Shown here: in pieces, positions 1 to 7,457 of the stretch
Layout of the letters: every line of letters starts with the position of its first letter
Position numbering within the stretch: position 1 is the first letter of the stretch
NCBI RefSeq assembly: GCF_022829445.1
Contig: NZ_JAKSXY010000012.1
Location: forward strand, 1 to 32,764
Length of the DNA stretch: 32,764 nt
DNA from: Methylobacterium sp. J-068
Lineage (GTDB): Bacteria > Pseudomonadota > Alphaproteobacteria > Rhizobiales > Beijerinckiaceae
Reading direction: 5' to 3'
The notes under the pieces: generated by a model
Seen by the model: the letters and a program-made list of their open reading frames with translations, nothing else
The model's database searches: none
What the model was told of the DNA's origin: nothing
Made by a program: the position numbers and the translations under genes

Positions 1-141
1 GCCGGCGCCTGGCGCAGGGCGCTCTGCGTCTCGCGGCGGGCGACGGCCTGCTGACGATCGAGGAGCGGCGCCACCAGGGCCGCAAGAACTCGCCCAACTT
101 GGTGCGCATCATCAGCCGCGAGTGGCAGGCCTGGATCCGCC
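1..141. repeat. Terminal direct repeat, left copy (circle join)
   Basis: These 141 bases are identical to the last 141 bases of the window (32624-32764). An exact repeat at both ends of a contig is what an assembler leaves when it closes a circular molecule, and 141 equals a common maximum k-mer size, so this is most likely one sequence present once in nature. A reading frame runs cleanly across the join, which supports circularity. The true circle would then be 32,623 bp. Confidence 0.93.
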
Positions 142-317
142 GAGGAGGGGTCCAGAAGCGAAGCGGGTTCGCGTTGGTTGACGAGGGCTCCTCCCAGCCA
201 AAGGCCCTAGGGTGCAAAGCGCTTCGCCCCACGGATAAGAGGATAACTCTGGGGACAAGTTTTACGCCAGAACCCTCCAAGAAGCTGCCGGAACGGCAGA
301 GCCTTGCCCATCGGTAG
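1..317 (+). CDS. Helix-turn-helix protein, 3' part (gene crosses the circle join)
   Basis: This is the C-terminal end of the gene that starts at 32203. Joined across the 141-base overlap, the frame gives 245 codons plus the stop at 315-317 (421 + 317 = 738 nt, divisible by three). The part here carries the last helix of a winged-helix-like segment, a basic stretch (ERRHQGRKNSPNLVRIISRE) and a tail ending in LAHR. Proteins with this layout are, from memory, common in Methylobacterium-like alphaproteobacteria, on both chromosomes and plasmids, with unknown function. The gene lies upstream of the repeat-rich, gene-free region, so it is one candidate for a replication or copy-control protein. That role is inference. 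Confidence 0.75.
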   Translation, partial: RRLAQGALRLAAGDGLLTIEERRHQGRKNSPNLVRIISREWQAWIRRGGVQKRSGFALVDEGSSQPKALGCKALRPTDKRITLGTSFTPEPSKKLPERQSLAHR

Positions 318-1836
318 CGCCATCTCCGATCCTCTTCAGACAGGCAGACCCGGCGCAGCCATGCGTCGTGCGCAGGCGGCTGAGCGATTTAAAGAACGGG
401 CCTTATCGATCGTACGGTGTGGTGTGACAGGATCGACCAATACCCGACAATCGGACATACGCATTCTCGGTCTCTGTCGAAGCAGATGATGCGGAGGGGG
501 AGCATAGGCCTGGGTCATTCCCCCGGATCCCAACGCCATGCTTATGCTGCACTCACAATCTGACGATACCGATCCTGCTCAGGCGTGGGAGGCCGGGAAC
601 CTTGCCGCTAAGAAGATCGACCGTAGGCTTGACATCCGCGTCGCGATTGGCCCTTCGGACAACGGATCCATGATGCGTGTGAGGCCTGCGTCGCCTCGTA
701 TCGGCTGACGCGGTCGCCGGCTGAAACCAAAAGGACGCTCGCTCGGGTACCCTGGTGCGCCCTGAGCGGCATGAGGCTGAGCCTTTCCCCCGCACCCCCC
801 GCGCGGCACAGGACCACCGCACGATGCTCCCCAGCCGGCGTAGAACCCAGCGAGGGAAGGGGAGCGACGCGTTGGGGAAACAGACCTCGACACAAGTGGC
901 CCATCCCCAGCCAATCGTACGGGGAAGGCCACCCTGCAGATCCCATTCTCCTGGGCTTCCAAAGCGGCTTGTCACAGCTCCCCCGTGCCCCCTCGACCCC
1001 CTTGGCATCCCCCTGGCCGGGCCAGCCTCCCAAACCCCGGGCAAACCCTGTCTCGACGCCCCTGCCGGGACGGTGCCATTAACGCAGGCCCGCGGGGGCT
1101 CGCTCGGGTCGCCTTGGCATGGTCTGGAAGGCTTCCACATGCTGCAGGCGCACCCGCACGCCTCGCCCCACGTGGCCCTTGGGGCTGCTCAAGCGATCTG
1201 GGGCCATCCTGGGCACTTCCTGGAGGTGGGGAGCCTTCAGCCTGCCCTGACTGGTCATCCTGACCGTCTCCGACGTGTATCGAAGGGTTGGCCTACACAG
1301 CCTCGGCGGCGCTGACGGTAAGCGCCTGGCACAGGCTTCCAGGATCATGCCGTTCGCATGGATGGCGAGCGCCTCCACAGAGACGATGCCGACGCCTTGC
1401 CACGTTGAGCTACGCCGAGGATCGCGATGGTCTGACATAGCCACGCCAAAAAAAGTTTCCGCCAATTTCGCGCGGGTTTTTAGGTCGCTAAAGACCCGGT
1501 CCGCGGCCGGATCTCGCCAGGGATGGACACCCCCCCTACCCCCAGGCCGCGCGCCGGTGGCCTACCGTACGATCCGCAGCGTCTGTGAGGGCGCTCCACC
1601 CGTACACCTACGCTGCGTGGTCACATTCATACCAGAGATCGTTCCTGGCTTGCGTGAAGCCGACGATCCGGCGTGATAGATCCTATCTCAACCGCTGTTT
1701 GCTCCAGCGACCGCTTCCAGACACCTTCGGGCGTGCTCCTGCTCCCAAGACCGTTTTACCAGAGCCATTGTCCACAGCTTCAGGATGCCGCACTGATTGG
1801 CAGCAAAGCTCGGTGTGTATCACTTTTCTCGATTTA
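318..1836. other. Gene-free region of about 1.5 kb
   Basis: Open frames exist on both strands (for example 553-1140 and 1079-1465 on the minus strand, 755-1315 on the plus strand). They overlap one another, are rich in Pro, Arg, Gly and Ser, and show no recognisable domain, as expected of chance frames in GC-rich DNA. No tRNA, rRNA or clear terminator was found. The stretch lies between the helix-turn-helix gene and the symmetrical repeats and may be decayed sequence or part of a replication region. Confidence 0.5.
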
Positions 1837-2162
1837 GGGAGGCTAGGGAGGATAGCTCCGCAGGGAAACCGCTTGCCTCCCAGATTTCTTTCTTCTCTAA
1901 CTCTTTGTTTTATGTAGATTTTATTTGTGATTAGGGAGGATAGGGAGGATAGGGAGGCAAAATCCTAGTTAGGCTATGTGAGAAGAAGGAAAACAGGCTG
2001 ACCCCCAAGCCCCCTCTCTTCACAAGGTCCAGGTCGGATTTTGCCTCCCTATCCTCCCTAGCCTCCCAAGCCGCCAATAAGACATTGATTTTACGAAGCT
2101 TTATTTGCGCCCCTCGCAGGGAGGGTAGCTGGAGGCTGATCCGCTATCCTCCCTAGCCTCCC
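1837..2162. repeat. Concentric GGGAGG repeat array, candidate replication origin
   Basis: Eleven copies of GGGAGG or its complement lie within 326 bp, mostly spaced 9 bp apart (core GGGAGGATA). They form two nested inverted pairs. The outer pair is 1837-1855 with 2144-2162, 19 bp and perfect. The inner pair is 1934-1965 with 2036-2067, 32 bp with one mismatch. Both pairs share the same centre at about base 2000. AT-rich stretches flank the inner blocks (about 1885-1932 and 2078-2110). Tandem short repeats beside AT-rich DNA are typical of iteron-type plasmid origins or partition sites. No Rep gene of a known family is adjacent, so origin function is inferred. Confidence 0.6.
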
Positions 2163-2226
2163 AGACCGCAGGCTGAGTGGACCGATAAAGACGTCCGCGG
2201 TTTCCCTCGCGAACCATTCAACAAGC

Positions 2227-2369
2227 TAAACCAGCTTGGCACGAAGCACAAAGCTTCGCTGGCGGCCACGATGGACACATCGATTTCCAAGTGCTAGCTG
2301 GTTTATAGATATAATTCGTGATTTAATATTAAACCTTACGAGGTTTAGACCTTTAAGCCTTGAAAGGTC
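2227..2369. promoter_or_regulatory. Cluster of three inverted repeats upstream of the small RHH-like gene
   Basis: Three inverted repeats follow one another: TAAACCAGCT (2227-2236) with AGCTGGTTTA (2296-2305); TAAACCT-TACG-AGGTTTA (2330-2347); and GACCTTT (2348-2354) with AAAGGTC (2363-2369). The second and third abut exactly. A TATAAT hexamer lies at 2310-2315 with no good -35 box at the usual distance. The cluster is 155 bp upstream of the ATG at 2525. It could hold operators for the RHH-like protein, an attenuator, or part of the origin. Confidence 0.4.
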
Positions 2370-2524
2370 CAAAGGTGAGGCCTGAAAGAAACATTATCAG
2401 ATCGGAAGGAATGGTGCGGGCATCTCGCCGGCGGAGAAGGAGGTATTGGGGCCCGCCATACCTTCGATCACGTACCTGCGGATGCTTGTTTTCCGAAGAG
2501 CAGATTAATCAGGGGCAGAGTCAT

Positions 2525-2818
2525 ATGGGAAAGAAAAAAAAGCAGCGTCATTTGAAGCGAGTAATCCATCCTAAAGTAAAACCGGAAACTTCAATTTCGT
2601 TAGAGCAGACAAATTCAGTTGAGCACGATAAGACCGTCTCAATTGTTATGTTTCTTACGGAGTCAGACCGATTCAGGCTGAAGGAATATGCTTTAGCCGA
2701 ACGCACTTCGCTTCAACGCCTAGGGCAATGTGCATGGAATGAATTTCTTGCGAGTAAAAACCAGCCGCCCTTGACCTTTGTATACGCTGGCAAGACGAGA
2801 AAGACAGGATTGACGTAA
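2525..2818 (+). CDS. Small basic protein, ribbon-helix-helix-like C-terminal half
   Basis: The product is 97 residues. The first 25 residues are very basic and lysine-rich (MGKKKKQRHLKR). The second half (about residues 40-85) reads TVSIVMFLTESDRFRLKEYA followed by ERTSLQRLGQCAWNEFLASK, a beta-strand then two helices, as in small RHH DNA-binding proteins. The frame is open back to 2360, but the internal ATG at 2525 starts the sensible protein; the upstream part is Arg-rich and looks non-coding. It sits beside the symmetrical repeats and the inverted-repeat cluster, so it may bind there and act in copy control or partition. No family name can be assigned with confidence. Confidence 0.6.
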   Translation: MGKKKKQRHLKRVIHPKVKPETSISLEQTNSVEHDKTVSIVMFLTESDRFRLKEYALAERTSLQRLGQCAWNEFLASKNQPPLTFVYAGKTRKTGLT

Positions 2819-2854
2819 TAAAATTATATTTAGATCATGCACTTATGATATTTG

Positions 2855-2990
2855 TCTTCACCAAAATACTTAGCCTCAGTGCTGATGACTAAGATCCGAT
2901 GGGCGTTCGGCGAGAACTTCTGCGTCTATGGTATGCAGAACGTCCGGCGGGAGCTCAGCTATGTACCGTGCGTGGCACGAGTGGACGCCA
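2855..2990 (+). pseudogene. IS3-family OrfB fragment
   Basis: The plus-strand frame encodes LMTKIRWAFGENFCVYGMQNVRREL, of which the part FGENFCVYGMQNVRRE resembles the conserved IS3 OrfB segment (E-N-F-x-V-Y-G-x-R-x-V-W-R-x-L). After about 2960 the similarity shifts frame (a CTV followed by degraded sequence) and fades. The fragment is short, has lost both ends and shows no terminal repeats. It marks a past insertion between the origin-like region and the recombinase module. Confidence 0.4.
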
Positions 2991-3054
2991 ATGGCATGTC
3001 GCACGGCCTGACGCTGACCGGAGCCAACTGCCCCGACAGTCGCATGTAGCAACC

Positions 3055-3489
3055 TCACGGCGACGGATAGGGCCCTCGGAACAGGTCACCTATCGCCTTA
3101 CGACGAAAGAGAGTTCGCGAGCGACGGCGTTGATGCTCAGGGCGATCGTGGTTCATGTGGCAGCGCTGGCAGAAGGCGGCGAGGTTCTTCGAGGCGTTGT
3201 TCGCCGTGTCGTGATCGCGGTGTCCGGTGGCCAGAACCACGCGCGTGGTGCGCACACTTCCCAGAATGTCATCGGCCCCCATCGCCAGACAGATGAAGCG
3301 CCCGGTCCCATCCCGCCAGGAGCCCGCCTCTCCATCCCACCAGCGCCCATCGCCAAGATGAAAGACGCGCTGTCCATGCGGACGGGCGCAGACCTCGCAA
3401 CGTCCCTTGGCTCGCTCGAAGCGGATCACGGCCGAGAGCTGGGGCCAGTCGATGGGATAGAAGAAGCGGTGCTCGCGCCGGATCGGCAT
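3055..3489 (-). CDS. HNH-type nuclease-like protein
   Basis: The protein has 144 residues. It has a CEVC pair near residue 31 and a CQRCHMNHD motif near residue 110, the two zinc knuckles of an HNH/treble-clef fold. Between them, GHRDHDTANNASKNLAAF supplies the usual His/Asn elements. The start ATG (3487-3489) overlaps the stop codon of the upstream recombinase gene, so the two are translationally coupled. I recall recombinase-HNH pairs of this kind on alphaproteobacterial plasmids, with the job of the HNH protein undefined. It could nick or cut DNA during recombination, or be a defence gene; the sequence does not decide. Confidence 0.7.
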   Translation of the reverse strand: MPIRREHRFFYPIDWPQLSAVIRFERAKGRCEVCARPHGQRVFHLGDGRWWDGEAGSWRDGTGRFICLAMGADDILGSVRTTRVVLATGHRDHDTANNASKNLAAFCQRCHMNHDRPEHQRRRSRTLFRRKAIGDLFRGPYPSP

Positions 3490-4097
3490 CAGGAGGACGC
3501 CCGTCGGGTCGCCGCGGCGGCAAGGTCGGCTTGGCTGCGCGTGCGCGCCTGGGGGAAGTAGCTGTAGAAGGTATCCCGGCTGACCCCGAGGCGCTTGGCG
3601 ATGGCCGCGATCGAGATGGTGCCCGAGTGCAGCAGGGCGCGGCCCACCTCGATGTCAGCTGGCGTCAGCTTCTTGGGCCGTCCCCCTTTGCGTCCTCGCG
3701 CCAGGGCGGCCTTCAGCCCCTCCATGGTGCGCTCGCGGTTGAGGTCGAGGAAGTACTCGGCCATGGCGCCGTGCATCTGCAGGGCAAAGCGCCCGTGCGC
3801 CGTGTCGCTGTCGAACTGCTCGGTCAGGGAACGAAAATGGACCTCCTTCACACGCAGGGCGTCGATCGTCCGCATCATCTCGACGAGGGAGCGGCCGAGG
3901 CGATCGAGCTTCCAGACGACGAGCACGTCGGTGGGTCGAAGGTAGGCGAGCGCCGCCTCGAACTCGGGACGCTTGGTCCCGGCCTTGCCGGACTTCTTCT
4001 CCTCGAACAGGCGCTCGCACCCAGCCTTGGTCAGCGCATCGCGCTGCAGGTCGAGGTTCTGGTCGAGGGTGGAGACGCGGGCATATCCGACGAGCAT
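3489..4097 (-). CDS. Serine recombinase of the resolvase/invertase family
   Basis: This 202-residue protein begins with GYARVSTLDQN, where Ser9 is the catalytic serine of the resolvase family. It continues with VVWKLDRLGRS (about residues 61-71), the conserved arginine-containing active-site segment, and FALQMHGAMAEYFLDLNRERT, the E-helix leading into the DNA-binding part. GRKGGRPKKL and a C-terminal helix-turn-helix (IAAIAKRLGVSRDTFYSYF) complete a normal small resolvase/invertase. It probably resolves plasmid multimers or is left from a Tn3-like element; no TnpA is present. The downstream HNH gene overlaps its stop. The gene-free DNA upstream (4098-4526) contains a palindrome that could be part of its res site. 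Confidence 0.92.
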   Translation of the reverse strand: MLVGYARVSTLDQNLDLQRDALTKAGCERLFEEKKSGKAGTKRPEFEAALAYLRPTDVLVVWKLDRLGRSLVEMMRTIDALRVKEVHFRSLTEQFDSDTAHGRFALQMHGAMAEYFLDLNRERTMEGLKAALARGRKGGRPKKLTPADIEVGRALLHSGTISIAAIAKRLGVSRDTFYSYFPQARTRSQADLAAAATRRASS

Positions 4098-4209
4098 GTC
4101 GGCTTAGTGGTACAAGAGCAATTATCTGGCAATAGAAATCCGGTCATATTTTCCCGACAGAAACGAGGCTGTTTGAGGCCGCGCGGACCGGGCCCCACAG
4201 GAGTGGCGG

Positions 4210-4225
4210 GAAAACGACCGTTTTC
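4210..4225. promoter_or_regulatory. Palindrome upstream of the recombinase, possible res subsite
   Basis: GAAAACG-AC-CGTTTTC is a perfect 7-bp inverted repeat around a 2-bp centre, in the 430-bp gene-free gap between the recombinase start (4097) and the lipoprotein-like gene (4527). Serine resolvases act at imperfect palindromes with a 2-bp central crossover, usually just upstream of their own gene. Position and form fit, but no second or third subsite was identified. The rest of the gap shows no gene. Confidence 0.3.
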
Positions 4226-4526
4226 TGCATAAACGCGTCCGCACATCTATGACACTATTTAGCAGAGAGGCCGGACCTGAAAAGCGAAGGGTTACTATGA
4301 GTAGAACTTGAACGCTGAAATCCGGACCGAGATCGGAAAAGGTCACTGACGTTTGACAAGACAGTGAGTACAATTAGTGGGCTTTTCCACAGTTGTCATC
4401 AATCATGACACAGATTCGATGCATATCGGCAACAGTCGTCGCGATTTACCGGCCAGCCTTTGAAAGTCCTATCGGCAGATGTGATTTTGTCGTTCTCTTG
4501 GGACCAAGTCCTGAGGAATAAATGAA

Positions 4527-5381
4527 GTGACTCGCTCTACCCCAATCAATTTGCTTCTCCTGTCCCTAGTTTCCCCCTTCTTAGGCGCATGCTGGGCACC
4601 GCTTCCGGTTGTCGACCTGAAATTTTCAGATCCCGACATGTTCAGAGGGTATGTCGAAGCGATCGTAGGTCATGTAGGATGCGAGTTAGCTCAAGCAGTG
4701 CAGGTAGAATATAGCTCTGATTATCCTGAGACTTACAATCTAAGAAAATGGGCTGCTAGGATTGCTCTTACAATAAGGGCCAAAAGCTCATTGTCTCTGA
4801 ACGGCTCGGCGTCTATATTTAGTCCGATTTCTAGTGCGATTTTTTCAACAGGTATTGGCTCCCAATCAGACGCTACCAGGGAATTAGTTATAACATATTT
4901 TGTTCCGTTTGATGAGTTGTTGCTTGTGAAGTTTAAGAAGAGAAGTGACGGTATTACGCTTCTTCCATGCAACGAGCAGGATCAGCCAAGCCAAAGCGCC
5001 AATCCATTAAATGCAGAATACCTCAGGAGGCCCATCGCAGGAAATTTAGGCATCAATACAACATTAAAAGCGGCTATGGAATCATGGACTACACCCGGAC
5101 TTTTTTCTTCTCGAATTGAGAAGGGGCCTTTTGAGACAGTAACAAATCATGTTACTTTTGAAGTCAAACTGGATGCCTCCGTCAATCCCTCTTTGAAATT
5201 CACTAATGTTTCTTCAAACGTCGGTGGAAATCTGGTGAGCTCAACCCGAACCGATACAAATGAAATACAAATTACAATAGGTCCATCTGTTCTTGAAAAT
5301 AGAAAGGTTGTTCCATCAAAATCTCTTGACGAATCTTTCTACATTGAACGCCTCAGGAATGTCATTAGAAGGGATAACTAA
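4527..5381 (+). CDS. Putative secreted lipoprotein of unknown function
   Basis: The 284-residue product starts with GTG at 4527; GAGGA at 4513-4517 is a well-placed ribosome site, and the nearby ATG at 4522 stops after two codons. The N-terminus has a short polar end, a hydrophobic run (INLLLLSLVSPFLGAC) and an LGAC lipobox with Cys22, so it is probably exported and lipid-anchored. The rest has no recognised domain; the part after residue 200 is rich in Ser, Thr, Asn and Val and probably beta-stranded. The gene is clearly more AT-rich than the backbone and is followed after 2 bp by another AT-rich gene, so the two look like an imported cassette. Confidence 0.65.
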   Translation: MTRSTPINLLLLSLVSPFLGACWAPLPVVDLKFSDPDMFRGYVEAIVGHVGCELAQAVQVEYSSDYPETYNLRKWAARIALTIRAKSSLSLNGSASIFSPISSAIFSTGIGSQSDATRELVITYFVPFDELLLVKFKKRSDGITLLPCNEQDQPSQSANPLNAEYLRRPIAGNLGINTTLKAAMESWTTPGLFSSRIEKGPFETVTNHVTFEVKLDASVNPSLKFTNVSSNVGGNLVSSTRTDTNEIQITIGPSVLENRKVVPSKSLDESFYIERLRNVIRRDN

Positions 5382-5383
5382 TC

Positions 5384-5680
5384 ATGCCATGCACAGATCC
5401 TCCCGCTATACACTGTCAAATGCCAGATAACACAGGGTATGACTATGGGATATGCGTTCAAAAAGTATCTCAAGATTCTTCTATGAGGTTAAATAGCAAT
5501 TTCTTTTATGTATTTTTGCAGTCACCTTTCTATAGACCGAATTTTAGGACTGTTTCTAGTGGACATATCTGTAAAATAACTGTTATAAATAGGGCGGGCG
5601 GATCGGTTACTGCTTCGATATACTACCGTTATGGTAATAGATGTATCAGTATGCCACCTGCAGACGCCACGAAGTGCTAG
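5384..5680 (+). CDS. Small cysteine-containing protein, unknown
   Basis: The 98-residue protein contains six cysteines (near residues 3, 11, 24, 63, 88 and 98) and many Tyr, Ser and Asn residues. It has no obvious signal peptide or membrane segment. The start ATG lies 2 bp after the stop of the lipoprotein-like gene, with AAGGG at 5369-5373 as ribosome site, so the two are an operon. Its TAG stop falls inside the GCTAGC target of the neighbouring IS481 element, so the stop predates the insertion and the coding part is probably complete. AT-rich composition matches its upstream neighbour. Function is unknown. Confidence 0.5.
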   Translation: MPCTDPPAIHCQMPDNTGYDYGICVQKVSQDSSMRLNSNFFYVFLQSPFYRPNFRTVSSGHICKITVINRAGGSVTASIYYRYGNRCISMPPADATKC

Positions 5681-6642
5681 CTGTTCAGTCCCGAGGTGAG
5701 ATGGGTCGGATCGTATCTGAAGCGGCTTGGATCGTCTGCCCAGACTCTACAGGTCGCCTCGTATGGCGTGAGGCCGCGTAGGATCTTGAGCCGGCGAGCG
5801 AAGTTGTAGGCATCCAGGAAGGCGGCGAGGTGGTCTCGCAGTTGGTCGTAGCTGTCGTAATGGTAGCGCTTGACCGTCGTCTCCTTGAGGGTCCGGTTCA
5901 TGCGCTCGACCTGGCCATTGGTCCACAGGTGGTTTGGCTTGGTGAGCCGATGCTCAATGTCGTGCGCCCGGCAGATCTGGTCGAAGCGATTGACGCGGTA
6001 CAGGGCAGTCGGGCCTCGACAGTTCTTGGGCAGCTCGGCGAACTGGATGCCATTGTCGGTCAGGATGATGTGCAGGCGGTAAGGACAAGCCTCGATGAGC
6101 GCCTCCAGGAAGGCGCAGGCCACGGGCCGATCAGCGCGTTCGTGCAGCTGGCCGGAGGCGTATTTGGATGTCCCGTCTATGGCCACCCAGAGGTACAGCT
6201 TGCCTTCGCCGGTGCGAACTTCCGCGATGTCGATATGGAAGAAGCCGATCGGGTAGGCCTTGAAGGCTTGCTTACCGGGTTTGTCGCCGCCGACCTCGAG
6301 TAACCGACTGATCCCGTGCCGCTTCAGACAGCGATGCAGCGACGAGCGGTTCAGGTGCGGGATGGTGGCCTGGAGCGCGTACAGGCAGTCGTCGAGCGGC
6401 AAGAGGGTGTGCCGGCGGAAGGCAACGATCATCGCCTCCTCTTCGGTCGTGAGCACCGTCGAGCGCGGCGTCTTCGGTCCCATCACCGCGTCATGCACGA
6501 AGGCACGCTTGCGCCACTTCGCGACCGTCTTGGGGGTCAATCCATGCTGTGCGGCAAGCTCTTTGAGCGAAGCTTTCGATCGCTGTAGCGCTGCTCTGAC
6601 CGCGTGCGTGGTCGGGGCGCAGCCGTGAAGAACCTGCCCCAT
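5677..6642 (-). CDS. IS481-family transposase
   Basis: The 321-residue protein has an N-terminal helix-turn-helix (LKELAAQHGLTPKTVAKWRKR, near residues 26-46) and a DDE integrase-type core. The core shows FFHIDIAEVRTGEGKLYLWVAID (first Asp), IILTDNGIQF (second Asp) and NGQVERMNRTLKE (Glu), all present, so it may be active. The ATG at 6642 is preceded by GGGAGG. The TAG stop lies just outside the element, in the CTAG of the target site, a known habit of this family. It covers nearly the whole element. Confidence 0.93.
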   Translation of the reverse strand: MGQVLHGCAPTTHAVRAALQRSKASLKELAAQHGLTPKTVAKWRKRAFVHDAVMGPKTPRSTVLTTEEEAMIVAFRRHTLLPLDDCLYALQATIPHLNRSSLHRCLKRHGISRLLEVGGDKPGKQAFKAYPIGFFHIDIAEVRTGEGKLYLWVAIDGTSKYASGQLHERADRPVACAFLEALIEACPYRLHIILTDNGIQFAELPKNCRGPTALYRVNRFDQICRAHDIEHRLTKPNHLWTNGQVERMNRTLKETTVKRYHYDSYDQLRDHLAAFLDAYNFARRLKILRGLTPYEATCRVWADDPSRFRYDPTHLTSGLNS

Positions 6643-6704
6643 AACGCCTCCCGTGGTGTAGTGACCTCAGCTAAACTGATGCCACTACACCACGGGACTG
6701 CACA
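5682..6704. mobile_element. IS481-family insertion sequence, complete
   Basis: The element is about 1023 bp and encodes one transposase on the minus strand. The ends match as imperfect inverted repeats: TGTTCAGTCCCGAGGTG at the left (5682) and TGTGCAGTCCCGTGGTG read inward from the right (6704). The left flank is GCTAGC (5676-5681), which fits the NCTAGN target known for IS481. The right flank is GTAAGG, so the matching target copy is missing. On the right the element abuts a 5'-truncated IS1-like gene. This indicates a deletion or recombination next to the element after insertion. Confidence 0.85.
6650..6696. repeat. 14-bp inverted repeat at the right end of the IS481 element
   Basis: CCCGTGGTGTAGTG (6650-6663) and CACTACACCACGGG (6683-6696) are perfect complements around a 19-bp loop. 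The outer arm is part of the terminal inverted repeat. The inner arm lies over the ribosome site and just upstream of the transposase ATG. A transcript entering from outside would fold here and hide the start, so it could damp transposase expression; alternatively it is a second transposase-binding site. Confidence 0.5.
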
Positions 6705-7450
6705 GTAAGGCGTGTGCCGCCTACCACGATCAGAACGTGCGCGGCGTCGCTGCGGAGCGCGTCCAGTGCGACGAGATTTGGTCCTACTGCTACGCCAAGG
6801 CGAAGAACGTCGCTGCCGCTAAGGCTGCCCCTGAGGGCGCAGGCGACGTGTGGACGTGGATAGCTTTGGATGCCGACTCCAAGCTGATCGTGTCCTATCT
6901 CGTCGGCGGACGCGATGCCAAGTACGCCGAGGCCTTCATTAGCGATCTGGCGGGCCGTCTGACGAAGCGCGTCCAACTCACCACGGACGGGCACAAGGCG
7001 TACCTTGAGGGCGTGGAAGGCGCGTTCGGTGCTGACGTGGACTACGCCATGCTGGCGAAGCTCTACGGCCCCGCGCCGGGCGGCTCCACAGGCCGCTATA
7101 GCCCGGCCGAGTGCACCGGGATCAAGAAGACAACCATCGAAGGCCGCCCCGACAAGGCGTACGTTTCCACGTCCTACGTAGAGCGCCAGAACCTCACGAT
7201 GCGCATGCAGATGAAGCGCTTCACTCGCCTATCAAACGCCTTCTCGAAGAAGTTTGAGAACCACGCTCACATGGTCGCGCTCTACACAGTCTGGTACAGC
7301 TCCGTGAAGATGCACAAGAAGCATCGGATGAGCCCGGCTATGGCCGCTGGTGTGTCCGATCGGCTTTCGAGCATGGAAGACGTGGCGGCGCTAGTGCAGG
7401 CCACCGCGCCGGTTGATGGGAAGCGTGGACCGTACAAGAAACAGGCATAG
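6705..7450 (+). pseudogene. IS1-like transposase, 5'-truncated
   Basis: The frame is open from the IS481 right end (reading KACAAYHDQNVRGV) to the TAG at 7448-7450. It encodes the catalytic part of an IS1-like DDE transposase: RVQCDEIWSYCYAKAKNV, VWTWIALDADSKLIVSYLVG, LTTDGHKAYL, and the C-terminal YVERQNLTMRMQMKRFTRL. Relatives have about 50 more residues at the N-terminus, including a helix-turn-helix, which are missing here because the reading frame is cut exactly at the IS481 boundary. An internal ATG at 6737 could start a shorter protein, but it would lack the DNA-binding part. No terminal repeats of the original element were found. Confidence 0.8.
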
Positions 7451-7457
7451 GTGTTCT

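Noticed and set aside
553..1140. Long minus-strand frame of 195 codons and several overlapping frames between 318 and 1917
   Set aside because: Composition is rich in Pro, Arg, Gly and Ser, frames overlap on both strands, no domain is recognisable, and no ribosome site stands out; likely chance frames in GC-rich DNA.
1079..1465. Minus-strand frame of 128 codons with a protein-like stretch (WQGVGIVSVEALAIHANG)
   Set aside because: I could not match it to any family, and the rest of the frame is unremarkable. It may be a decayed gene but is not supported.
1837..2162. CRISPR array
   Set aside because: Repeats are 6-9 bp units in inverted blocks, without 24-40 bp repeats and unique spacers; no cas genes are present.
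4140..4240. Tn3-family terminal inverted repeat near GCAGAAAACGG
   Set aside because: Only about 10 bases resemble the 38-bp Tn3 end; no TnpA and no partner repeat was found.
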